From: Cordia subcordata
Lineage: Eukaryota; Streptophyta; Magnoliopsida; Boraginales; Cordiaceae
Reading direction: 5' to 3'
DNA length: 64,000 nucleotides
Assembly: GCA_028554755.1 (NCBI GenBank)
Contig: JAPTOF010000007.1
Span: 2,884,001 to 2,948,000, forward strand
The position numbers and the translations under genes were made by a program. Below, one piece after another: positions 1 to 10,300 of the stretch (positions are counted from its first letter, which is position 1; each line of letters starts with the position of its first letter). The notes beneath the pieces were generated by a model. That model made no database searches, was not told where the DNA came from, and was given only the letters and a program-made list of their open reading frames with translations.

Positions 1-1348
1 TATAATGTCAACTGAGAAAAAAATGTTAAAAAAGTTTGATTATAAGAACTTAATTAGTAATTTTGCATCTCAAAAAGTTAGAAAAGTAAATTTTAAATAA
101 AATATATAAAGGACCTCTTGTTACATTTCTGCTTTAGGCCTCCAAGCTTCGTAAGCTGTCCCTGAAAGTTTGTCAAAAATGTATTTCGGAGAGTGTCAAT
201 GCTTCATAGTATATCATTTTAGGGTAAAATGTATATTATCTCTTGTGGTTTGTCTAGTTAAGTGATTACATCGCATTGCTTTTGTGATTTTTCAAAAGAT
301 CCCACTTAATCTCTTACCTTGATGTTTTTCATTCAACTTTTTGTGCATCATAAGCGTCTTTTTTTTTTGTGCATTCAAAAGCATTAAAACTTGCAATGTG
401 TTATGTATTTTTACAAAAATACATTTGTTTTCAATTAATGACTATTAGATAATAATAAAAAAGAGACAATTGTTCCACCTTTTAAAAAATATAAGTGAGT
501 AATATAATAAGTTTTGTAATATAAAGAATAATTAGTTAATTGAAGAAATCATAAAATAATAATCAACTGATTACGTAAATCATAGTGTAATGTGCCAACT
601 TTTAAAAAATATAAGGATAATGTGGTGTGACAAATTATAGAGATTCAACGTGTATTTTATCCTGTCATTTATTATATTTCGCTTCTAATTATTAAATTTT
701 TACTTATTTATAAATGATTTCCTCCACATGGACTCTTTCTCCACACACTCTAGAAGCTCGCAAACCCCACATGCTCTTTTATAATAACAGTAAACAATTA
801 AAAAGCAAGCAGCATAAGCCCTTTTCAAGCCCCATAGCTCGGTACTTCACCATTTTCAGACAAAAAACCCATAAAGGGTCAGCATTTGCATGCAGACTTT
901 TTCTTCTCAGAAAGAGATTAAAGAGAGAGAGAAAGAGATATGCAGAGAGGCTTGAGAAACCTCCACGTTTAAAGGGTGGGAATAAAAAAACAAAAACAAA
1001 CTTCTTCACCAAGAGAGCAACAATTAGAAGTGTGTGTGTTTTGTTGCCACCTTAAGAGACTTCTGCATGCAAATGCCTAGACAAGTGTCCTAGAGAGAGA
1101 CCCATTAATCAAAGCTAAGCATTACTTCTATTTTTTTTTTCTCTTTTTGTTGTTAATTCTATCTCCATTTTTATCGTTTTGTTTCTCTCTGCTGCAGCTT
1201 TTTTAGACATCCTCCATATCTTCTCCTTCACCACGTGGTTTTAGCACCTCCTATTTTTATGTCTTTTACTCTCATTTTTTCCCCCATGTGTTCTTTTGAT
1301 TTTTCTCTATATTTTCTGTAATTTTTGAGTTGAGTTTGTAAAGCATTA
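1..1348. other. Upstream region of the PDAT2-like gene
   Basis: No gene is supported here. The first ~700 bases are AT-rich and hold a MITE-like repeat (222-662, listed separately). From about 700 to 1348 the sequence looks like promoter and 5' leader of the gene that follows: a TATA-like stretch near 703-710, a GA-rich tract near 915-945 and pyrimidine-rich runs near 1125-1260. The short open frames here on both strands have no recognisable domain. Confidence 0.5.
222..662 (+). repeat. MITE-like repeat, copy 1 (GGGTAAAATG termini)
   Basis: The left end reads GGGTAAAATGTATATTATC. The right end read in reverse is GGATAAAATACACG, so the two ends are imperfect inverted repeats. The flanks (ATCATTTTA and TGTCATTTA) are similar but not a clean duplication. 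Inner segments, for example the stretch around 383-420, match in reverse complement the segment around 19700-19745 in the GDSL gene. This is therefore a dispersed family. It has no coding capacity. Mutator-like origin is a guess from terminus style. Confidence 0.5.
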
Positions 1349-4300
1349 ATGGCCTCCATTCTTCGGTTTCGAAAGCTCTGCTTTTTAGAGCCAGTGAAGT
1401 GTTCTTCACTGGCCCTGGACCCATTTGAGAAATCAAGAAAAGATGATGAGAAAAACCAATTGGTTGAAACTCCGGTAGTTGAAAATAAAGTGGTGGAGAA
1501 GCCAAAGAGCAAGAGCAGCAACAGAAGGCAGCAGCCTAAAGAATGGAGGTGTGTAGATTTTTTCTTTTTTCTTTTAAGCAATGCAATCTATTCATTTAGC
1601 ATAAGTATAGTGCTAAGGTTCCATTCTACACACAAAGCCCTGTTGCGCCCCCCTCGCGAGGTTTTCTTTAGCCTTGTGGACAGTTTTAAACTTAGACTGT
1701 TTGGTTTTAGGTCCTGATACCACGTTAGAGCGGTCACCACGTCATTAAAAAATTTAGCAGGTAGAGAGGATATTAGTTTTTTTTATATATTGTACTAAAG
1801 CCAAGCATTTTCACTGTTAACATCATTTTTGTGCATTGGAGTGTTAGGTGTGTAGATTCTTGCTGTTGGATGATTGGATACATCTGCACTACATGGTGGC
1901 TTCTCTTGTTTGTGTACCATTGTTTGCCTGCTAATTTGCCTGGGCTTATTAGAGTCCCTGAAGCCCCTGGGGCGAGGCTCAAGCGCGAAGGCTTAACAGC
2001 ATTGCACCCTGTGGTTATGGTGCCTGGCATTGTCACGGGAGGCCTCGAGTTGTGGGAGGGCAAGCCCTGCGCTGAGGGTCTCTTCCGAAAGCGGCTCTGG
2101 GGTGGTAGCTTCACCGAAATTTTCAAGAGGTTCGTGTTAATATTATAATAAATATATAAAATATGCCCAATAATATCAGTAACTTGTTTACTGATCATTG
2201 GTCAAGAAGCAAATAATGCATAAATGCCTCTGATTTTCACGGCCTAGAAGTGTTGTTTCAACTACTGATAACTGCTCTATCCCGTTATTGTCACGGATGA
2301 CCCGATCCGAAATCCATTAGTTCGAATTGCGCTTCTTGATTTTCGTTTTGTTTCAAATTCCATGCAAATAATTTGTTTCTGCTGCTGTTTTGGGAATTTA
2401 GGCCTATGTGTTGGTTGGAACATCTGTCTCTGGATAATGAAACAGGGCTGGATCCACCCGGCATTCGTGTCCGGGCAGTTCCGGGACTAGTTGCAGCGGA
2501 CTATTTTGCTCCTGGTTATTTTGTGTGGGCTGTTCTGATTGAGAATTTGGCAAAAATAGGCTATGAGGGGAAGAATATGTACATGGCTGCATACGATTGG
2601 AGACTCTCCTTTCAAAATACCGAGGTAAGCTTGTTTCTCTTCTGCTTCCCCTCTTTCACAGTAGAATTTTGGCAACATAACAGATTATCTGTTTGATCAG
2701 AAGCTACAGTATTTATATTCTTTAATATCAAGTGTCTGTTTCTGTTGACATTGTATTATCTTTATTGTAGCCTTAATGTTTCAGGCAATAAATGCATTTA
2801 TACTCTCTGTTCAACCAGGAGATCAGTTTATAATGACATATATGCCAGACATGTATTAATATCTGTTGGGGAAAAACATGAAAATACGAAAAATATGAGA
2901 AGAAATAACGGACACAAGAAATTACGTGGTTCGGCTTTAAAGCCTACGTCCACGGGCAGCAGAGAATAATTCTATTACTGATCACGAATGCTACAAGGCT
3001 CTCACTTTGGTTTTTCTCTCACACATAACATACTGAGTATTGCCACATATTTATAGTGCAAAGGTTTCTTAAACTTATTAAGCAGAAAAGACAACTAATT
3101 AATTATATGCTACAAAAGGTAACAAACGAATAAGGTAATATGCTAACAAGGAAATCTGCTATTCTTGTTGCCCAAGAATACGGGCCACATTCAACAAATC
3201 TCCACCTTGGCACGTATTCGCTCCAATCAATACACCATCATCCCTGCAGCCAACTGCCTCTAAGAGCTCAATGCTCCGCACCGCAAATAGCAACCAAGTC
3301 CAAGCAATGCTTAAACTTGCTGACTGGAACCACCTTAGTCATCATATCTGCTGGATTCTCATGGGTAGATATCTTCTGCACCGATATGATTCCTTGTGAT
3401 ACAACATCTCTGATAAAATGATATCTGATATCAATGTGTTTAGTCTTCTCATGATACATCTGATTCTTCGTCAGATGGATTGCACTCTGGCTATCACAAA
3501 AGACTGTACTTGTATCTTGCTGTAGTCCAAGATCACGAACCAAGCCTTGTAACCACATGGCCTCCTTCACAGCTTCTGCAATTGCCATGTACTTCGCTTC
3601 AGTAGTCGACAATGCGACGATGAATCAGAATGTCGCTTTCAACCGATAGCACATTCGAGAGAGTAAACACGTAACATCGAGATCTTCTCTTATCAAGGTC
3701 ACCCGCAAAGTTTGAATCATAATAACCCACCAACCTCGCGCAATCTCCAGTCATCTTGCTAAATAGCAATCCTATATTCACAGTGCCACGCAAATATCTC
3801 ATTATCCATTTCACCACTTCCCAGTGCGTTTTCCCAGGTGATGCCATATACCTGCTCACAACACTAATTGCATGTGAAATATCAGGTCGAGTGCACACCA
3901 TAGCATACATCAAGCTACCAACAGCACTCGAGTATGGAACATGAGACATATGCTCCACCTCCTCCTCCTCAGTTTTAGATGACAAATTTGTAGACAACTA
4001 GAAATGAGCAGCAAGCGGCACACTTACAGGCTTAGCTTTAAGCATCCCGAAATGCTCCAACACCTTCTTAATATAACTCTGTTGAGACAAGAACAGCTTC
4101 CCAGCATTTCTTTATCTGTGAATCTCCATGCCAAGAATCTTCTTTGCTGCTCCAGGATCCTTCATCTCAAACTTATCACCTAGCTGCTTCTTTAATTCGT
4201 CGATTGCAGACATGCTTTTAGTAGCAATAAGCATATCATCGACATACAACAACAAGTACACAAACGAACCATCTGGAAGCCTTTTGAGATACACACAGCT

Positions 4301-7300
4301 GTCATAGGCACTCCTTGTGTATCCAGCACCTACCATGAATGTGTCAAATCTCTTATACTATTGCCGAGGTGACTGCTTCAACCCATACAAGGACTTCTTC
4401 AGTTTGCAAACATGGTTTTCCTTACCAGGAACTATATACCCCTCCAGTTGACTCATGTAAATTTGCTCTTCAAGATCACTATGCAAAAACGCCGTTTTCA
4501 CATCTAGCTGCTCAAGCTCTAAGTCATGAAGAGCAACCAAGGCAAGTAAAACCCTGATGGAACTATGCTTCACAACCGGAGAAAACACTTCGTTGAAGCC
4601 AACACCCTCCCTTTGTGTATAACCTTTTGCCACCAACCGTGCCTTGCATCGAGGACCTTCAACCCCTGGAGTACCTTCCTTTTTCTTGTAAACCCATTTG
4701 CAACCGACAACTCGCTGTCCCTTAGGCAATTCAACAAGCTCCCACGTTTGATTCTTATGAAGAGATTCAATCTCCTCACTCATGGCACCTACCCACTGAG
4801 CAGAATCTTTCCCAGATATGGCCTCTTTGTATGAATTCAGCTCATGTCCTTCAATTGTTTCGGCAACAGTCAAAGCATAAGCAACAAGATCAGTGTATCC
4901 GTACCTTTGAGGCTCTCTAATCTGTCTCCTTTCTCGCCCGATGGCAATCTTTGTATACATTGTTCAGGCACATTTTGATCATGTACCTCAGTTGGTTGAG
5001 TCGGCTGAATTTGACTGCTACTATTGCTAGATAGAACATTTGGAACATCAGCAAATACCTCCACCTGTTCTTTGACACCGTGGTCTAAACCAGCTACCGC
5101 TTTCTCCTTTTCTTGGTCTAATAAAGCAGACTCATTGAATATGACATCCCTGCTGATGAGGAAACCTGGAGACTTTGGATCTGTGCACCACAACTTGTAA
5201 CCTTTCCTCTCAGATGCATAGCCTAGAAATATGCATTTCTTTTCCCTCGGTTCCAACTTGCCATCCTTCACGTGAGCTTATGCAGGGCAACCGAACACCC
5301 TCAATCGAGAGTAGTCAGCAGGCTTACCAGACCATAACTCAAAAGGAGTTTTCAATTCAATAGCTTTGGATGGAGACCTATTCACCAAGTAGCATGCCGT
5401 ATTAATGGCTTCAGCCCAAATGTCTTGACTCAAACCAGATTGGGAGAGCATACAACGAGCTCTCTCTACCAGAGTTCTATTCATGCGTTCTGCAACTCCA
5501 TTCTGTTGTGGTGTCCCTACACATGTGTGGTGTCTCACAATGCCATGTTTCCTGCAGAACTCATCAAACTCTTTATTGCAATATTCCAACCCATTGTCAG
5601 TCCTAAGACGTTTAATTTGTTTACCAGTCTGCTTCTCAATCAACATCTTCCACTCGACAAATGTTGGAAACGCCTCATCTTTAGTTTTCAAGAAGTATAC
5701 CCACACCATCCGAGAGTATGCATCAATGAAAGTGATATAATACCTAGCACCTTTCTTGGAAGGGACTTTATTAGGACTCCAAAGATCAGAATGAATATAA
5801 TCAAGTGTGCCTTTGGTGTTCTTCTGCCCCTTGCTGAACTTCACTCTGGTTTGCTTTCCAAAGACACAATGCTCGCAGAATTCAAGCTTTCCAGTTCTTT
5901 GTCCACAAAGCAAATCCCTGTTGCTCAGCTCGGTCAGTCTCCTCTCGCTCATATGGCCCAACCTTTTGTGCCATAACTGCGTAATGTCATTATCACTCTC
6001 CTCGGATGTAACAGCTGCAACACCTGTAACTGTACTACCTCGAAGGACATATAGGCCTCCAGTCAAGTTCCCTTTCAAGAGCACAATTGCACCTTTGGTT
6101 ACCTTTAAGACACCATTCTCACTTCGGAATTTGTATTCATGAGAATCCAAATGCCCAAGAGAAATCAAGTTTTTCTTCAGCTCCGGTACATGCCAACACT
6201 CGAGAGATCTTGTAATACCATCAAACATCTTGATATTTACGATGCCCATTTCCTCCACCTTCAATGAAAGATCATTGTCTAGAAAAACTTTCCCTTCTCT
6301 TTTGGAATAAGAAAAGAACCAGTCGCGCCTAGGACACATATGGAACGTTGCACCAGTATCAAGAATCCATTGATTATGCCACTGTGATCCACTCACAGTC
6401 AAAACTTCCCTGGTACTACTCGAGTTATCTCCATCACTGTCAGCACTCTCTACCACATTAGCTGAATTCTCCACCTTTTTCTTTCCCTTTTTTAGTTTTG
6501 GACATTCTTTCTTAATGTGACCCTTTTCACCACGAAACAGCGTAGCTTCCTTACTCTTGATTTTGACCTTGACTTGCTTTTCTTTCTACTCGAAGATCCC
6601 CCTCTATTCTCCGATCTCCCTCTACTCACTAAACCTTCCCCATGAACTTCTTTCCTATGTCCCGGAATATGTGTTTGAAGATCCTTCGATTTTAATGAAG
6701 TAATCACATCTTCAAAGGTAATTTTATCCCTCCCGTACAACATAGTGTCCACAAAGTTCATATATGAAGGCGATAAGGAGCATAATACGATCATAGCTTG
6801 ATCTTCGTCATCAATTTTAACACCCACATCCTTCAAAGCAATAAAACAAGAGGTAAACTCATCAAGGTGTTGTTTTAGTGACGTACCTTCTTTCATTCTA
6901 AGATGATACAATCGCGTCTTCAAGTAGAGGCGATTGGTGAGAGATTTAGATGCATACAATTCCACCAAAGTATTCCAAGCCTCAACTGCTGCCGTATTCT
7001 CAGCAATCGCCAGCAATACTTCATTTGTCACGGACATATGTATTGTACTCAAGGCTTTCGCTTCGAGTTCTTCTCTCACTACTGGTTCCGTCTTTTCTGG
7101 GATCACTTCTTCAATGACTTTCCAAATTCCTTGCATTGTCATAAATGCCTTGAATCTAATCCTCCAAAGACTGAAACTCATTCTCCCGTCAAACTTCTCT
7201 ATTTCAAACTTTGCACCTGTGGAAGACATCTTCGTTTGCACAAAACTCACACTTCGGGATGGAATTTGGCTGAATGGATCGCAAAAACGGATTTAGCACG

Positions 7301-10300
7301 TCGAAAAACCTTAGGAACACCCCTGGTCAACTTTGGTCAACACCGGTCACAGTCAAACCTGTTGGTCAAAGTCAACACCGTCCCTAAACACGTGCTTCGG
7401 AGCAGAATCTGGAAAAACAGAGCCCAAAAATGGACTCAGCACGTCGTAAAACGTGGGGTAACGCTTTGGTCAAACTCAATCAACCATCGGTCAACAGTCA
7501 ACTGTCAAAGTCAAACTCTGGTCAAAGGTCAAACCTGGTCAGATTTTATTATTATTATTATTTTTTTTTTTTTGTTTTCTGGACTAGGCCCAATCCAAAA
7601 AAAAAAAACTCTTTTCTTTTCTTTTTCTTCTTAGGCTAAAAGCCCAAGCCCAAAGAAAAATTTTCCTTCTTATTTTGGAGACTACCCAAGCCCAACACAA
7701 AAAAAACACTTTCAGACCCAAAACAAAAAATACCCAAGACCTAAATAGTGAACAAGGCCACTACCGCTGGCCCCATTCGTGACCCAAGCCCAGCTGTTTC
7801 ACAAAACCAAAAAACACCCCGGTCCAAGAACAAATTCAAACAACCCAAACCCAAAACCCAAAACCCAAAAAAAACCTGACCCAAACCCAAACTAAAAGAC
7901 CCAACAACCCAGGCACTTGTCTTCTTCACCCGGTTTCTAACCCAAACAAAAGCAAACCCGACTCGGCTCTTGCTTGCTTTTCTGGCCACCAAACTCGTTG
8001 CCGTCGCCGTCGCCAAGGTCCTTGTCGATTGGAGAACCACGCCGCGACTTCAAAACGCTATTCTCTTGCTAGAAAAGACCTCCACCATCAAGCACAGAAG
8101 CTTTGAACTCCAAGCTTGAAGCTTCAATGACAACTCTCAATTCGGGCCACGAAACTTCACGCCGTCGGTACCAAATTGATCCTTGTTGAGCGTATAACTC
8201 AACAGAACCTTTCAATTTCCAATATGTACGCTGAAGCACCGTTGTCGACCACCTACGAAAACCCGAGACCTTTGAGTTTCGAAAAAAACGTGATTCCAGC
8301 CACCAAACATGATGCAAAGGCAACTTTTAGATTCCTTGTTTAACAATGAGCACGCCAGTACCAATTTTGTGCTTTTTCATTCAACGAAATTGTGAAGTTC
8401 AATTTCGACAGACAATGGTAATTTTAAGGCTATGTTTGGCTTGAAACTAATTTTGGCTTTTCAAGGCACTGTTTGGTTTGACTTTAATTTGGTTAAGGCT
8501 TTGTTTGGTTGAGCGTTATTTGTATGATGAGTTTTGTTTTTCCTCGCAGCGGATTAATACCTAAGTTCTAGATACCAGTTTGTTGGGGAAAAACATGCAA
8601 ACACGAAGAATACGAGAAGAAATAACGAACACAAGAAATTACGTGGTTCGGCTTTAAATCCTACGTCCACAGGCAGCAGAGAATAATTCTATTACTGATC
8701 ACGAATGCTACAAGGCTCTCACTTTAGTTTCTCTCTCACACATAACATAATGAGTATTGCCACATATTTATAGTCCAAAGGTTTCCTAAACCTATTAAGC
8801 AGAAAAGGCAACTAATTAATTATGTACTACAAAAGGTAACAAGCGAATAAGGTAATATGCTAACAAGGAAATCTGCTATTCTTGTTGTCCAAGAATACGG
8901 GCCACATTCAACAAAGAAAAAAATTCCCAGGGAATTCCCGCAAGAACTAGTCGGGATCCTTCTCCTTCTAGGATCAAGATTCGGTGTCAAGATGAAGGGC
9001 GGTATCACATTCACTTGCTTGCCACCCCTTTGATCCTTTCTCCCTCCCCCGGTCGCCTCGTTACCTTTTTTGCTTTCTCACATTGACTTCTTTGTGCTTT
9101 TTCATGTCTTTTCTTTTGATTCAGTTGTATTATTAGCTAATGATTCCTTTTTTCCAAGTGTGTCCGATTGGTATCACTCAATCAATAAAGCATAAATTTT
9201 TTTGACGAATCGATGTAAATTATGCCGGCACCAGGTTAAGTGTGCCTAGAATAATTTGAATGCCTGGTATGCATCTAAAATGATTTACTCAAACTTGAGA
9301 CTTGTAAGTCTCGAGTGATGGATGCTATCACTGAGCTACACCTTCTTGTCATGCTTGTACTGACACTTGGCTTCACTTATTTGTTATTTTACCTATTTAC
9401 AAATGCGAATAGCTAGATTGAGTTTTTTCAAAATGGACAGGTTAGAGATCAATCTCTTAGCCGATTGAAGAGCAAGATTGAGCTCATGTATTTGACAAAT
9501 GGAAATAAAAAGGTGGTTGTGGTGCCTCATTCCATGGGTGTTATATATTTTCTTCACTTCCTTAAGTGGGTTGAAGCCCCTCCTCCTATGGGAGGTGGCG
9601 GTGGCCCTGGTTGGTGTGCCAAACACATCAAAGCAATCATGAATATTGGTCCAGCATTTCTGGGTGTCCCAAAGGCTGTTGGTAATATATTGTCTGCTGA
9701 GGGAAAAGATGTTGCGTTTATCAGGTTAGAATTCTCTCTATCTGCATTCTATGTGCATTCGGTTGTGATCTTGTTTCTCGTATCACTCACTCTTGATCTA
9801 ATTGAAAAATTCTATGGATAAGATGCATCAACTTTAATCTTGCACTTTCAATTTTTTATTGCCATTTAAGAATATGTTTGGTCCTTGAAAATTGTGTTCA
9901 GTTTTAAGAATGAAAGGTCTTTTATTTCTTCCTTCATTTGTGTGTTGGAGAAGGCGAACAAAGAATCAGCTTATTTGCTAAATTGATCGGTGAAGAAACA
10001 ACCTTTCACCATGCTTGCAAATGAGTAAATTTCTGATCAGCTACTTCATCGAATTTTCCCAGAGCTATGGCCCCTGGTCTTTTGGAATCTGAGACTCTTG
10101 GGCTTCAAACTTTGCAACATGTTATGCGGGTGTCCCGAACTTGGGACTCTGTCATTTCTTTGTTACCCAAAGGTGGAGAGACAATTTGGGGTGACACAGA
10201 TTGGTCTCCGGAGGAAGAGCACGAATGTCATTCAGGGAAAAAAGGACTCCCACATTCCTCATCAGGCCAACAGAATGGAAATAATACTGGAAGGAGGGGT

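Larger units (their letters stand above)
2864..8913 (-). mobile_element. Ty1/Copia LTR retrotransposon (Tork/Tnt1-like), decayed, in PDAT2 intron 3
   Basis: Two 333-bp LTRs (2864-3196 and 8581-8913) begin TGTTGGGG and end TTCAACA on the + strand. The element reads on the minus strand. Gene order from the 5' LTR is a ~1.3-kb leader, gag, protease, integrase, RT, RNase H, which is the Copia order. A primer-binding site resembling the initiator-Met tRNA end (TGGTATCTAGAAC on the minus strand) is next to the 5' LTR, and a purine tract (AAGGTGGAGATT) precedes the 3' LTR. By hand the LTRs differ at about 18 of 333 sites. Frames are broken by stops and shifts in gag and pol, so it is not autonomous. 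The flanking 5-mers (ATATC and AAGAA) do not form a target-site duplication. Confidence 0.92.

Noticed and set aside
714..1055. 113-codon frame upstream of PDAT2 as a separate gene or uORF
   Set aside because: It lies in the promoter/leader, is Lys/Arg-rich without family resemblance, and ends before the conserved start. Without transcript data I cannot call it translated.
5425..5976. 183-codon + strand frame
   Set aside because: It is antisense to the Copia integrase, which explains the region fully.
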